From assembly GCF_020092905.1 (NCBI RefSeq), contig NZ_JAGSGB010000001.1, positions 992,001 to 1,056,000 on the forward strand: a stretch of DNA of 64,000 bases, in the 5' to 3' direction. How positions within the stretch are numbered: the first letter of the stretch is position 1; each line of letters begins with the position of its first letter. Source of the DNA: Pacificimonas aurantium (GTDB lineage Bacteria > Pseudomonadota > Alphaproteobacteria > Sphingomonadales > Sphingomonadaceae). Position numbers and translations under genes: made by a program. Of this stretch, positions 25,002 to 34,471 are shown in pieces. Below the pieces are notes generated by a model, which was given only the letters and a program-made list of their open reading frames with translations, did no database searches and was not told the origin of the DNA.

Positions 25002-26781
25002 GACCGCGCTGCTTTCCAGCTGTTTGCTTCTGCTGCCTGCCGCCGCGGCAGGGCAGGAAAATCTGCTGCCCGGCTTCTTGGAAGAGGAGCCCGAAGAGCC
25101 CGCACAGCCCATCCCGGCGACACCGGTCGTTCCCGGGCAGAGCGAGCCGCCTCCCGCGGAGGATGACCCCGCGGGACAGGGGGAGGATATTTCCGCCCCC
25201 GCGCCGCTGCCGCCGCCCCTGCCTGAGCCGACGAATCGCGACGATCTCGCGACCGAAGCGGAAACGGCGGACATTTCCTTGGTGGGACCGCTCGATACAT
25301 CCCGCGGCGGTTATGGATCGGGTCTGTTCTCCGGAACCAATGGAGCGCTTTTCGCGGCCTGGATGCGCCGCATCGATACGCCGCTGGCGTCGCGCTGGGC
25401 GCATATCGTCCTGCGCCGCGCACTCCTCAGCCGGGCGCCCACGCCCCCGGGTATTCGCGATGCCGACTGGGTTGCCGCGCGGGCGGATCTTCTCGTGCGC
25501 ATGGGTGAGGCGGACGGCGCCAAGCTGCTGATCGCGAACCTGCCCCTGGATACGTACACACCGCGGCTCTACGGGGTTGCCGCGCGCGTGCATCTCGCCT
25601 CGGCCGATATCCCGGCTCTCTGCCCGATGGTGGCAACGGCACGCGCCGTTTCCGACGATCCCTTCTGGGACCTTTCCGCTGCGGTTTGTTCGGGCATCGA
25701 GGGGGACGAAGTGACGGCGGTTTCGCTGTTCAACCAGCTTCGGCGGCAGGAGGCCGTGCCGCCCATCGACCTGCTACTTGCCGAACGGATTGCCAGCCTG
25801 GCGGGCGGCGTGAACCGGGCTGCCAATGTCGACTGGGAGGACACCGAGCAGCTCAGCCCGCTGAGGTTCGGCTTTGCGGCAGCCGGCGGCGTGGAGGTGC
25901 CCGAGGAAATCTGGGCCAGCGCGCCGCCAGCCATTCACGGCTGGGCATTCCGCGCTCCGGAGCTTTCGCTGGAACAGCGCTCGGCTTCGGCGCGCCGGGC
26001 CGCGCCCTATGGAATGGTGTCCTCGCGTGAACTGAGCGCGATCGCTAGCGTCCGTGCCGACCGACTGGAAGCGTCCGATGACCTTCCGTCGGAACTCGAG
26101 CGGCTGCGCGCGGCTTACACCGGGCGGACCGTCGCAGAGCGCCTCGCCGCCATCGAGACCATCGTGGAGGACCGCGCGGCCGAAGGGCAGCGCTTTGCCG
26201 GGCTGCTCACTGCTGCTCCCGCCGCCGCCCTCATTCCTCCCAGTAGCGACTATCTGGAGCAGGCGCCGCTGCTCATCGAAGCTCTGCTTGCCTCCGGACG
26301 GATCGCCGCCGCCCGCGCCTGGTGGCCGGTAGTCGAGGCGGCAGAGGAGGGCCAGCAGATGCGCCTTTGGCCGCTTCTCGTCCTTGCTGACGACGAGAAT
26401 GTGGTCCCGCTGAGTCCCGGGCTGTTCCGTGCGGCCTATCGGCAGCTTGCCGAAGCCGACGAAGCGTCCGCGCGCCGCCGCATGAAGTGGACGGCGGCCG
26501 GTCTTGCCGGTCTCGGGCGGATCGGCGGCGGTCAGTGGGATAGCGTGTTCGAAGATTTCGAGGTGGATAGCAAACGGGACGCCTTCACCTCGGCCCTTGA
26601 CCGGGCAGCGGAGCGCGGCCGGGTCGGCGAGGTCGCAATCCTGTCTGCGCTCGGCCTGCAGGGCCCCTGGGCGAAGGCACGCCCTCGGGACCTCCGGCCG
26701 GTACTTACCGCCTTGGACGAGGTTGGCCTTTCCGAAGAGGCTCGCCTGATGGCGATAGAGGCGGTGCTGAGGGCCCCGTGA
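24982..26781 (+). CDS. Large exported protein of unknown function upstream of xerD
   Basis: 599 aa from GTG 24982. The signal peptide (LLSSCLLLLPAAAAG) is followed by an acidic Pro-rich linker (about 25-85) and a long Ala-rich helical region (about 100-599) that looks like helical-hairpin repeats, without a recognised motif. Probably periplasmic. Its stop overlaps the xerD start (GTGA). I know no function; co-translation with a small membrane protein upstream and a recombinase downstream is the only context. Confidence 0.7.
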   Translation: MKRWAFRTALLSSCLLLLPAAAAGQENLLPGFLEEEPEEPAQPIPATPVVPGQSEPPPAEDDPAGQGEDISAPAPLPPPLPEPTNRDDLATEAETADISLVGPLDTSRGGYGSGLFSGTNGALFAAWMRRIDTPLASRWAHIVLRRALLSRAPTPPGIRDADWVAARADLLVRMGEADGAKLLIANLPLDTYTPRLYGVAARVHLASADIPALCPMVATARAVSDDPFWDLSAAVCSGIEGDEVTAVSLFNQLRRQEAVPPIDLLLAERIASLAGGVNRAANVDWEDTEQLSPLRFGFAAAGGVEVPEEIWASAPPAIHGWAFRAPELSLEQRSASARRAAPYGMVSSRELSAIASVRADRLEASDDLPSELERLRAAYTGRTVAERLAAIETIVEDRAAEGQRFAGLLTAAPAAALIPPSSDYLEQAPLLIEALLASGRIAAARAWWPVVEAAEEGQQMRLWPLLVLADDENVVPLSPGLFRAAYRQLAEADEASARRRMKWTAAGLAGLGRIGGGQWDSVFEDFEVDSKRDAFTSALDRAAERGRVGEVAILSALGLQGPWAKARPRDLRPVLTALDEVGLSEEARLMAIEAVLRAP

Positions 26782-27728
26782 GCCGCGTGACCTCCGTGCG
26801 GTCAGGCGAAAGCGGCCAAGGGGACGGCGCGAGAATACAGGCCTTTCTCGACATGATGCGCGCAGAGCGCGGCGCCGCTGAAAACACCATTGCCGCCTAT
26901 GAACGCGACCTGCGTCAGGCCAGCGAGGCGCTGGATGGGAAGCTAGCCAGCGCGACTCAATCCGGCTTGGACGAGCTTCCGGGCTGCTGGTCCGACCTGT
27001 CGGCGAGTTCCACGGCGCGCAAGCTGTCGGCGGTCCGGCGCTTCTTCGCCTTCCTGCAGGCGGACGGAGTGCGTGACGACAATCCGGCTGCCGATCTGAC
27101 CGGGCCGAGCAGCGGACGCAGGCTGCCGAAGGTTCTTCGCGCCGCAGAGGTGGAGGCGCTTCTGCAGGCGGCGCAGCGACGCGTGGCCGAGGCGCGTCCG
27201 GGCGCATTGCGCGACCGCGCGCTCATCGAGCTCCTTTATGGCTCGGGCCTGCGCGCCACCGAACTCGTGTCCTTGCCGCGCCGTGCGGTCGGGATGGACA
27301 AGCCCTTTGCAATCCTGAGGGGGAAGGGGGGCAAGGAGCGCCTTGTCCCCGTCGGCAGCGTGGCCGCCGAGGCCGCGCGTGCCTGGCAGGAAACCCTCGG
27401 GTCCGGTGAGACCTATCTCTTTCCTTCCCGCGGCGGACATCTCAGCCGCGTGCGCCTGTTCCAGATCGTCAAGTCTCTGGCGGCGGAAGCCGGCCTGGAT
27501 CCCGCCCGGGTAAGTCCGCACGTTCTCCGCCACGCGTTCGCCTCGCACCTTCTGGAAGGAGGCGCCGACCTCCGTGCCCTCCAGTCCATGCTGGGACATG
27601 CGGACATTTCGACGACACAAATCTACACCCATGTCCAGCCGGAGACGCTGATCCGGCTCGTCAACGAGCGTCATCCGCTGGCCGATCGGCGCCGCGCAGC
27701 TGACCGCGCAAAGGGCGCGGCGAATTGA
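26778..27728 (+). CDS. xerD: Tyrosine recombinase XerD
   Basis: Site-specific recombinase that with XerC resolves chromosome dimers at dif. 316 aa. An N-terminal SAM-like core-binding domain (about 18-105) precedes the catalytic domain. Catalytic residues visible: R159 (GSGLRATEL), Lys in GKGGKER (183-186), H248 and R251 (SPHVLRHAFA), H274 (LGHADI) and Y283 (IYTHV). The GTG start overlaps the upstream stop. A housekeeping Xer, not a phage or integron integrase. Confidence 0.93.
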   Translation: MSRVTSVRSGESGQGDGARIQAFLDMMRAERGAAENTIAAYERDLRQASEALDGKLASATQSGLDELPGCWSDLSASSTARKLSAVRRFFAFLQADGVRDDNPAADLTGPSSGRRLPKVLRAAEVEALLQAAQRRVAEARPGALRDRALIELLYGSGLRATELVSLPRRAVGMDKPFAILRGKGGKERLVPVGSVAAEAARAWQETLGSGETYLFPSRGGHLSRVRLFQIVKSLAAEAGLDPARVSPHVLRHAFASHLLEGGADLRALQSMLGHADISTTQIYTHVQPETLIRLVNERHPLADRRRAADRAKGAAN

Positions 27729-27760
27729 CCAGAGACCCCAAGGGGGCGTAGCCGGGCGGC

Positions 27761-28711
27761 ATGGTAAAATTTCTTGAATTCGAGAAGCCGATCGCAGCGC
27801 TTCAGGAACAGATTGAAGAGCTGGAGGCCGGCGCGCGCGACGGGCCCGTCGACGTAAGGCAGGAAGTGAAGCGCCTGCGCAAGAAAGTCGATGCCGAGCT
27901 GCGCAGCGTCTACGCGAACCTCTCTCCGTGGCAGAAGGCGATGGTCGCACGCCATCCCGACAGGCCGCATTTCTCGGATATTCTCGGCGCGCTGTTCACC
28001 GACTTCGAGCCTTTGGCCGGGGACAGATATTTCGCCGAGGACGCGGCCATCCAGGGCGGCATGGCCCGCTTCGACGGTAAGCCGGTGATGGTGATCGGCC
28101 ACGAAAAGGGGCGCGATACCGAGAGCCGGCTGAAGCATAATTTCGGCATGGGTAAGCCCGAAGGGTACCGCAAGGCCGTTCGGCTGATGGAGATGGCCGA
28201 CCGGTTCGGCTTTCCTGTGCTGACCTTCGTCGACACCGCAGGGGCCTTTCCGGGGATCGAGGCCGAAGAGCGGGGCGCTGCCGAAGCGCTGGCGCGCGGC
28301 ACCGCCGCCTGCCTCCGCCTCGGTGTACCGATGATCGCGACGATTACCGGCGAGGGCGGCTCCGGCGGTGCCCTTGCCCTTGCCGCGGCCAATAGGGTGT
28401 TGATGCTCGAACATAGCTTTTACGCTGTCATTTCTCCGGAGGGGTGCGCGTCCATCCTTTGGCGCTCGGGCGACCGCGCGCAGGATGCTGCCCAGGCAAT
28501 GCGTATCAGTGCGCAGGACCTGAAATCGCTGGGTCTCGTGGACGGGGTCATCGGCGAACCCCTCGGCGGCGCGCATCGCGATCCGGCGGCGGCGATGGAG
28601 GCAATCGGTGCCCAGCTGCGCAAAGAGCTGAAGTCGCTCGAGCCGAAATCTGCCGAGGAGTTGCGGCGCCTGCGCCGGGAGAAGTTCCTCGCCATGGAAC
28701 GCGCAGCCTGA
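27761..28711 (+). CDS. accA: Acetyl-CoA carboxylase carboxyltransferase subunit alpha
   Basis: Alpha subunit of the carboxyltransferase that makes malonyl-CoA in fatty acid synthesis; the partner AccD is not in this window. 316 aa. An N-terminal helical region (FLEFEKPIAALQEQIEELE) precedes the crotonase-like core. The core shows FGMGKPEGYRKAVRLM, TFVDTAGAFPGIEAEERG, ITGEGGSGGALALAAAN and SPEGCASILWR. The xerD-accA order is common in sphingomonads. Confidence 0.97.
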   Translation: MVKFLEFEKPIAALQEQIEELEAGARDGPVDVRQEVKRLRKKVDAELRSVYANLSPWQKAMVARHPDRPHFSDILGALFTDFEPLAGDRYFAEDAAIQGGMARFDGKPVMVIGHEKGRDTESRLKHNFGMGKPEGYRKAVRLMEMADRFGFPVLTFVDTAGAFPGIEAEERGAAEALARGTAACLRLGVPMIATITGEGGSGGALALAAANRVLMLEHSFYAVISPEGCASILWRSGDRAQDAAQAMRISAQDLKSLGLVDGVIGEPLGGAHRDPAAAMEAIGAQLRKELKSLEPKSAEELRRLRREKFLAMERAA

Positions 28712-28740
28712 GCGGGTAACCGAGAAGGAGGATATCGACG

Positions 28741-29424
28741 ATGCGCCGCTATCAACCGCAAACACCGCTGGAAGAGCAGCGCTCCGACGAGCGGGCGGAA
28801 ATCGGTCGGCAGGTCTGGGCGCGCCTCAAGGAGCGCGAAGACCTGAAGATCGTCGAGGCGCGCCGCGCACAGGTCGCGGTGATCGACAAATTCATCGACG
28901 AGGGCACATGCGCCGAACTGTGCGCGCGCATCGACGCCAACAATCAGCGTTCGGCCGCCTATACCGAAACGGGCATAGACGACCGGCGGACCAGCCACTC
29001 CTCGAACTTCGATCGCTGGGATCCCTTCATTCGCGGCATCGACCGGCGGATCTGCGACCTTCTGGGAATTGCAGAGGAACAGGGCGAGACCATGCAAGGC
29101 CAGCGGTACGAGCCGGGCCAGTTCTTCCGCCCCCACCCCGACTTCTTCCAGGTCGACCAGCCCGGCTGGGATCAGGTTGTCGCGACGGGCGGACAACGGA
29201 CATGGACCGCCATGATCTTTCTCAATCAGCCGATTTCGGGCGGGGAGACGCGCTTCAACAATCTGGGCTTCCAGGTGAAACCGGCTGTGGGCCGGCTACT
29301 GATGTGGAACAATATGGATCAGCATGGCGCGCCCAACCCGAACACCTTCCACGAAGGCACGGACGTCATCATGGGCCGCAAGCATGTGGTCACCAAGTGG
29401 TTCCGCGAAGGGAAGTGGGTCTGA
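28741..29424 (+). CDS. 2OG-Fe(II) oxygenase, prolyl-4-hydroxylase type
   Basis: 227 aa. The double-stranded beta-helix core holds the iron ligands in FFRPHPDFF (HxD) and a distal His in NTFHEG; MGRKHVVTKWFREG supplies the basic 2-oxoglutarate contact. GGETRFNNLGFQVKPAVGRLLMW is typical of bacterial P4H-like enzymes. The protein target is unknown. An AGAAGGAGG ribosome site precedes ATG 28741. It may be co-transcribed with accA, but a shared pathway is not obvious. Confidence 0.85.
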   Translation: MRRYQPQTPLEEQRSDERAEIGRQVWARLKEREDLKIVEARRAQVAVIDKFIDEGTCAELCARIDANNQRSAAYTETGIDDRRTSHSSNFDRWDPFIRGIDRRICDLLGIAEEQGETMQGQRYEPGQFFRPHPDFFQVDQPGWDQVVATGGQRTWTAMIFLNQPISGGETRFNNLGFQVKPAVGRLLMWNNMDQHGAPNPNTFHEGTDVIMGRKHVVTKWFREGKWV

Positions 29425-29455
29425 CGGCAGACAGCACGAAGTGCCCGCTCGTACT

Positions 29456-29495
29456 TTCGGGGGGGGCTGGTTCGCCGGGGTCGTTCTGCCCCGAA
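29456..29495. terminator. Hairpin between convergent oxygenase and gapR genes
   Basis: TTCGGGG (29456-29462) pairs with CCCCGAA (29489-29495) around a G-rich interior. There are no T-runs; it is a possible bidirectional terminator. Confidence 0.4.
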
Positions 29496-29497
29496 GT

Positions 29498-29743
29498 CTA
29501 TTCCGCCAGACCTAGGGCGGCCTTGTAGGCGTCGAGCAGCGCTTCCTGTTCCTGCCGATCGTTCTTGTCCATCGCGCGCAGCCTGACGACCGTCCGCATC
29601 GTCTTGGGGTCGAAACCCTCAGCCTTCGCTTCGCCGTAGACCAGCTTGATGTCGTCCGCGATGGCCTTCTTTTCCTCTTCCAGGCGCTCGATGCGCTCGA
29701 TGAAAAGACGAAGCTGTTCGGACGAATGGGTGGCGTCGGCCAT
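29498..29743 (-). CDS. gapR: GapR-like nucleoid-associated protein (DUF2312)
   Basis: 81 aa, matching alphaproteobacterial GapR, which binds overtwisted AT-rich DNA ahead of forks and polymerases and stimulates topoisomerases. The coiled coil ([18 protein letters not shown]) is followed by [47 protein letters not shown] 29743 is chosen; the longer in-frame extension is not conserved-looking. Neighbours DUF1244 and pyk are typical. Confidence 0.92.
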   Translation of the reverse strand: MADATHSSEQLRLFIERIERLEEEKKAIADDIKLVYGEAKAEGFDPKTMRTVVRLRAMDKNDRQEQEALLDAYKAALGLAE

Positions 29744-29793
29744 CTGTGGGGTAACTCCTAGGGTCTTCTGAATGGGGCTGCGGGGGGCCGTAG

Positions 29794-30105
29794 CTAGGCG
29801 GGGGCCTGATTCTTCGCAACGCTCTCGTTCATGCGCTGCACCTGTTCGTCGCTCGCCTCTGTCTGGTAGCGTTCCTTCCACTCGGCGGGGGGCATGCCGT
29901 AAACCGCCTCCCGCGCCTCGTCCTTCGACAGGTCGATGCCCTTTTCCGCCGCGGCTTCGCGGTACCAGTCGCCCAGGCAATTGCGGCAGAACCCCGTATG
30001 ACCCATCAGGTCGATATTCTGCACGTCGGTCCTGTGGCGAAGATGTGACACGAGCCTGCGAAAGGCGGCTGCCTCCAGTTCGGTACGGGTCGTGTCGTCG
30101 ATCAT
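29794..30105 (-). CDS. DUF1244 family protein
   Basis: 103 aa. The family core is [37 protein letters not shown], with two Cys and several His that may bind metal. Function unknown. It lies upstream of gapR and divergent from pyk, an arrangement seen in related alphaproteobacteria as I remember. ATG 30105 is chosen over an upstream in-frame extension. Confidence 0.9.
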   Translation of the reverse strand: MIDDTTRTELEAAAFRRLVSHLRHRTDVQNIDLMGHTGFCRNCLGDWYREAAAEKGIDLSKDEAREAVYGMPPAEWKERYQTEASDEQVQRMNESVAKNQAPA

Positions 30106-30180
30106 GAACAAATCCTTCGCTTGCCAAACGGAAATGCCTCGCGCATCGCGGGGGCGAACCGCGAGACTGGAGGTCCAGAC

Positions 30181-31632
30181 GTGAGCATCGAACCCCGCCG
30201 GCGCAAGGTTCGGATACTGGCCACTCTCGGGCCCTCCTCTGCAGATCCCGAGATGCTGTCCCGACTTTTTCACGCGGGCGCCGACGCTTTTCGCGTGAAT
30301 ATGAGCCATGGCAGCCACGCCGATCACAAGGAGAGGATCGCGCAGCTTCGTGCGATGGAGAAGCAGCTTGGCCGCCCGATGACCATTCTGGCCGATCTGC
30401 AGGGTCCGAAAATTCGCGTTGGCACTTTCGAGGATGGGCCGATCCATCTGAAAGAAGGCGACCGCTTCGTTCTAGACCGGGACGACAGTCCCGGCTCGGC
30501 GGAACGGGTCTGCCTTCCGCACCCAGAGGTCTTCGTGGCCGTCGAGGCGGGCCAGAGACTTCTCCTCAACGACGGCAAACTGGTTCTGAAGATCGAATCG
30601 GTCAGCGACGACCGGATCGAGACGGTTGCGCAGAATTCGGGTGAACTGAACGACCGGAAGGGCGTGAACGTCCCGGACGCCGTCATTCCGCTGCCTGCGC
30701 TGACCGACAAGGACCGGCGCGATCTCGACTTCGCGCTCGATCAGGGCGTGGACTGGATTGCCCTCAGCTTCGTGCAGCGCCCGGACGATGTGGCCGAAGC
30801 TCGCCGGTTGATCGCCGGGAGGGCGGCCCTGATGGCGAAGATCGAAAAACCCCGTGCGCTCGACCGCTTGGACGAAATTCTCGATCTTTGCGACGGGCTG
30901 ATGGTGGCGCGCGGCGACCTTGGCGTCGAATTGCCGCCGCAGAAGGTGCCGCGGGTACAGAAAGAGATCGTGGAACTGGCGCGCATGGCCGGCAAGCCCG
31001 TCGTGGTTGCGACGCAGATGCTCGATTCCATGGTGTCCAACCCGGCCCCGACGCGCGCCGAGGTCAGCGACGTGGCGAACACCATCTACGAGGGCGTGGA
31101 CACCATCATGCTGTCGGCGGAAACGGCTGCCGGAAGCTATCCGGTGGAGGCGGTGCGCATGATGAACGCCATCGCGCTCGAGGCTGAAGCGGATCCCATG
31201 TATCAGAAGCATATCAGCTTCACCGAAACATCGCCGCAGCCCACCACGGCCGACGCGATTTCCTCGGCCGCCGGATCGGTGGTGCGTACGGTGGATTGCG
31301 CGCTCGCCGCCTGCTTCACGACCTCGGGCTCGACAGCGCGGCGTGCCAGTCGCGAGCGCCTGCCGGTGCCCCTTCTGGTGCTGACACCCTCTCGGGAAAC
31401 AGCGCGGCGGCTGGGGCTGCTGTGGGGTATTCACGCCGTGACGACGCGAGACGTCAGCGATTTCGAGGAAATGGTCGGCAAGGCGCGCCGCATGGCGGTA
31501 AGGACGCGGCTGGGGGAAACGGGCGACCGCATCGTCGTCATGGCGGGCGTCCCCTTCGGTACGCCGGGCAGTACCAACGTCCTTCACATCGCAAGGATCA
31601 GCGGTGACGAGCTGAAGGGGTATGAGCGTTAG
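30181..31632 (+). CDS. pyk: Pyruvate kinase
   Basis: Last glycolytic step, PEP plus ADP to pyruvate plus ATP. 483 aa. Visible: [25 protein letters not shown] and [11 protein letters not shown], then the B-domain, catalytic lysine [21 protein letters not shown] and the CTD. The start is GTG 30181 with GGAGG about 10 nt upstream; a 20-codon upstream ATG extension is unlikely. Confidence 0.97.
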   Translation: MSIEPRRRKVRILATLGPSSADPEMLSRLFHAGADAFRVNMSHGSHADHKERIAQLRAMEKQLGRPMTILADLQGPKIRVGTFEDGPIHLKEGDRFVLDRDDSPGSAERVCLPHPEVFVAVEAGQRLLLNDGKLVLKIESVSDDRIETVAQNSGELNDRKGVNVPDAVIPLPALTDKDRRDLDFALDQGVDWIALSFVQRPDDVAEARRLIAGRAALMAKIEKPRALDRLDEILDLCDGLMVARGDLGVELPPQKVPRVQKEIVELARMAGKPVVVATQMLDSMVSNPAPTRAEVSDVANTIYEGVDTIMLSAETAAGSYPVEAVRMMNAIALEAEADPMYQKHISFTETSPQPTTADAISSAAGSVVRTVDCALAACFTTSGSTARRASRERLPVPLLVLTPSRETARRLGLLWGIHAVTTRDVSDFEEMVGKARRMAVRTRLGETGDRIVVMAGVPFGTPGSTNVLHIARISGDELKGYER

Positions 31633-31677
31633 ACCATCGCTGCGGCGATATGGGGTGCGGCTGGCGAGACTTCGCGG

Positions 31678-32295
31678 CTAGACCTGAACGCCTAGCTTGG
31701 CGAGTTCCTCTTCGACGGCGGGACGCCCGGTGAATTCCACTGCGTTGAAGCCGGCATCCCGTGCAGCGGCGACGTTCTTCGGCTGGTCGTCGATGAACAG
31801 CGCCTGCGAGGGGTCGATCCCGAACCGGCTTTCCGCGAGCGCATAAATGGCCGGGTCCGGCTTCATCATCTTCTCCTCCCCGGAGACGATAATGTCCTCG
31901 AACAGGTCGAAGACCGGAGCGGTGGGCCGGAACATCGCCCAGAACTCAGCCGAAAAATTGGTGATGCCGAATATCCGGTATCCTGCCTTGGCAAGTGTCT
32001 CGACCAGCTCCGTCATTCCCGGAACGGGCTCGCCGATCGTTTCGAGCCAGCGCGGGCCGTACAGCGAGATAAGCTCAGCCTCGGCAGGATATTGCGCGAT
32101 CAGTTCGGCCTTCGTCTCGACGAAGGGGCGCCGGGCGTCGTGCTGAAAATGCCACTGCCGGGTGACGACGTTGGTCAGAAACCATTCAAGCCGATCCGGG
32201 TCCGGGATCAGCTTGGCGTAGAGATAGCGGATGTCCCAGTCGTAAAGGACATGGCCGACATCGAAGATGACGGTCTCGAGCTGCGGGGAAGGCAT
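31678..32295 (-). CDS. HAD-superfamily hydrolase (YihX-like)
   Basis: 205 aa. Motif I VIFDVGHVLYDWD with the nucleophile Asp, motif II ITNFSAEF, motif III lysine in KMMKPDPAIYALA and motif IV FIDDQPKNVAAARDAGF. The DxG variant of motif I resembles YihX/alpha-D-glucose-1-phosphate phosphatase relatives. Substrate unknown. It starts 18 nt after rpmJ in the same direction. Confidence 0.88.
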   Translation of the reverse strand: MPSPQLETVIFDVGHVLYDWDIRYLYAKLIPDPDRLEWFLTNVVTRQWHFQHDARRPFVETKAELIAQYPAEAELISLYGPRWLETIGEPVPGMTELVETLAKAGYRIFGITNFSAEFWAMFRPTAPVFDLFEDIIVSGEEKMMKPDPAIYALAESRFGIDPSQALFIDDQPKNVAAARDAGFNAVEFTGRPAVEEELAKLGVQV

Positions 32296-32312
32296 AGCCG
32301 TCCCGGGCGAAA

Positions 32313-32438
32313 TCAGCCCTGGCGCGCCTTGAACCGGCGATTTGTCTTGTTGATGACGTAGGTGCGGCCACGGCGACGAATGACGCGGCAATCGCGATGC
32401 CGATTCTTGAGCGACTTCAGAGAATTGCGAACTTTCAT
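32313..32438 (-). CDS. rpmJ: 50S ribosomal protein L36
   Basis: 41 aa, [21 protein letters not shown] to [10 protein letters not shown]. Strongly basic. This is the cysteine-poor (C-) L36 form: only one Cys remains where the zinc ribbon would be, the type associated with zinc-independent ribosomes. Preceded by a good sigma-70 promoter (32480-32508). Confidence 0.96.
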   Translation of the reverse strand: MKVRNSLKSLKNRHRDCRVIRRRGRTYVINKTNRRFKARQG

Positions 32439-32479
32439 GGCGCGGCCTGCTATAATCTCGTGCGGAAAAATGAAGCGCG

Positions 32480-32508
32480 CAGATAGGGTCCGCGGGCGCA
32501 CAAGTCAA
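32480..32508 (-). promoter_or_regulatory. Sigma-70 promoter of rpmJ
   Basis: On the minus strand TTGACT (32508-32503), 17-bp spacer, TATCTG (32485-32480), about 42 bp upstream of the rpmJ ATG. Confidence 0.65.
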
Positions 32509-32597
32509 GGAATTGGCGCAGTCACCGGGTCCGGGATTGAGGGTGTTCGGGATTGAGGTCTAGGAATGAGGGCGGCCCCGCTTTACCTTCGCCAGCG

Positions 32598-33353
32598 ATG
32601 AAATTTCTGTTCAAGAAAAACAAGAAGGCGCTGCCTTCTATTCCCTCGGGAACGCGTATCTATGCCGTGGGCGACATACATGGTCGGCGCGATCTGCTCG
32701 ACGCGCTTCTGGAGCGGATCGCCGCCGACCTGAAGGGGTTCGAGGGGCATAGCGAGATCGTCTTCCTGGGCGACTATATCGACCGTGGGCCCGACAGCGC
32801 GGGGGTCATCGACCGGTTGATCGAGGGGCCGGAACCCGCCGACAGCTGGGTCTATCTGAAGGGCAATCACGATCATTTCGCCACCTTCCTTCTGGAAGAC
32901 GACGACTGGAAGAAGGACCATCTGAAGGCCTGGATTTCGAATGGCGGCGACGAAGCCCTGAAAAGCTGGGGCGTCTCCACCCGCCTGCTCGTGTCGGGAA
33001 AGTCCGAAGAGATTGTCGATGCCTTCCGGCTGGCGCTGCCGAAGGCGCACCGGAAGTTCTTCCGCGCCCTCAAGCTCGACTACCGCGTCGGGGACTATCT
33101 GTTCGTCCATGCCGGCATCCGGCCGGGGGTGCCGCTGGAAGAGCAGGACGAACGCGACCTGATGTGGATTCGCGGCGATTTCCTGAGGCATCGCAAGGGG
33201 TTCGGTGTACATGTCGTCCATGGCCATACCATTTCGAAGGATGTCGATGAGCAGAAGAACCGGACCGGCATCGACACAGGGGCCTATATGACGGGGACCC
33301 TGACCGCTCTGGTCCTCGAAGGCGCCGAACGCCGCTATATCGCGACGGATTAA
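32598..33353 (+). CDS. Metallophosphoesterase, PP1-like serine/threonine phosphatase
   Basis: 251 aa. All calcineurin-type metal motifs are present: YAVGDIHGRRDLL, FLGDYIDRGPDSAG, LKGNHDH, FVHAGIRPG and VVHGHT. This places it with bacterial PrpA/PrpB/ApaH-like protein phosphatases. Substrate unknown. ATG 32598 is chosen by homology. Its stop codon overlaps the convergent galE stop by 4 nt. Confidence 0.9.
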   Translation: MKFLFKKNKKALPSIPSGTRIYAVGDIHGRRDLLDALLERIAADLKGFEGHSEIVFLGDYIDRGPDSAGVIDRLIEGPEPADSWVYLKGNHDHFATFLLEDDDWKKDHLKAWISNGGDEALKSWGVSTRLLVSGKSEEIVDAFRLALPKAHRKFFRALKLDYRVGDYLFVHAGIRPGVPLEEQDERDLMWIRGDFLRHRKGFGVHVVHGHTISKDVDEQKNRTGIDTGAYMTGTLTALVLEGAERRYIATD

Positions 33354-34363
33354 GACCGGCGCGCCTCCAGGGCCTCCTCCCAGGACAGCGCATGGCGCAC
33401 GATCATGTCGAGATCTGCGTAGCGCGGTGACCAGCCCAGCGTCCGGACGATGCGGGCATTGTCGCTGACCAGCTCTCCCGGATCTCCGGCGCGGCGCGAT
33501 TCCAGCCGCCGTTCGATCGGCCGACCCGACACCCTTTCGACCGAGTCGAGCACCTCGAGAACCGAAAAGCCGCGCTTGTACCCGGCGTTCATGAATAGCG
33601 ACTGCGAGGCGTGCGCCCGCAGCCATTCGAGCGCCAGCACATGCGCCTCCACCAGATCGGAAACGTGGATATAGTCGCGCACGCCGGTGCCGTCGGGCGT
33701 GTCGTAATCGGTGCCGAATACGGCGACGTGCGAGCGCTTTCCGAGCGCGGCTTCGCAGGCCACCTTGATGAGGTGAGTGGCGCCGGCCGTCGATTGACCC
33801 GTGCGGCCCTCGGGATCGGCGCCGGCGACGTTGAAATAACGGAGCGCGCAGAAGTTGAACGGCTGCGCGGCGGCCGCGTCGCGCAGCATGGTTTCCGTCA
33901 TCAGCTTCGAGGCGCCATAGGGATTAATGGGCCGCTGCGGCGCGTCCTCGGTGACCGGCACGACCTCCGCCAGCCCGTAGGTTGCAGCGGTCGACGAGAA
34001 GATGAAGTGCGGGATGTCCGCCGCGACGGCTGCCTCGAGAAGGTTGCGTGATGCGGCAGTATTGTTGCGATAATATTTGAGCGGATTCTCGACCGATTCG
34101 GGAACCACCACCGACCCGGCGAAGTGCATGATGCCGCCAATCTCGTCCTCTCGCAGAATGGCTTCCATCCGGGCCTGATCTGCGACATCGACCTCGTGGA
34201 AGCGCGCGCGATCCGGCACCGCCCAGCGGAAGCCCGTGACAAGATTGTCGACAACGGACACCGGATAGCCCCGGTCGAGCAGGGCGTGGACGGCATGGCT
34301 GCCGATATAGCCCGCCCCGCCGGTAACGAGGACCCTGGGCTTTTGCTCACCGGTGGCGGACAT
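33350..34363 (-). CDS. galE: UDP-glucose 4-epimerase
   Basis: Extended SDR of 337 aa interconverting UDP-glucose and UDP-galactose with tightly bound NAD. Rossmann loop GGAGYIGSH near the N-terminus, catalytic Ser/Thr in FSSTAATYG, YGASK (Tyr-x3-Lys), FNVAGADPEGRTGQ and YIHVSDL. Supplies sugar precursors for surface polysaccharide. No polysaccharide cluster is adjacent. Confidence 0.95.
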   Translation of the reverse strand: MSATGEQKPRVLVTGGAGYIGSHAVHALLDRGYPVSVVDNLVTGFRWAVPDRARFHEVDVADQARMEAILREDEIGGIMHFAGSVVVPESVENPLKYYRNNTAASRNLLEAAVAADIPHFIFSSTAATYGLAEVVPVTEDAPQRPINPYGASKLMTETMLRDAAAAQPFNFCALRYFNVAGADPEGRTGQSTAGATHLIKVACEAALGKRSHVAVFGTDYDTPDGTGVRDYIHVSDLVEAHVLALEWLRAHASQSLFMNAGYKRGFSVLEVLDSVERVSGRPIERRLESRRAGDPGELVSDNARIVRTLGWSPRYADLDMIVRHALSWEEALEARRS

Positions 34364-34471
34364 GGAACGGCTTCCCCTTCGAACCAGTTTGTTTCATGGC
34401 TGCACAGGGCGGCCTATCGCTTCCGCGAGCCGCCGAAAAGCGGGACTGGAGGCCCTTTCGGGAGAGATACC

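Noticed and set aside
26778-27728. Tyrosine recombinase as a sign of an integrated element
   Set aside because: It is a housekeeping XerD, in-line with accA, with no att repeats, tRNA or phage genes nearby.
32451-32456. TATAAT on the plus strand near rpmJ
   Set aside because: No acceptable -35 at 16-18 bp, and it lies inside the rpmJ leader on the other strand; the convincing promoter there is on the minus strand.
34363-34390. GGAAC followed by GTTT upstream of the lipoprotein gene at 34472
   Set aside because: The spacer is 18 bp to GTTT and 17 bp to AGTT, so it does not satisfy the EcfG consensus; the distance to the start is also long.
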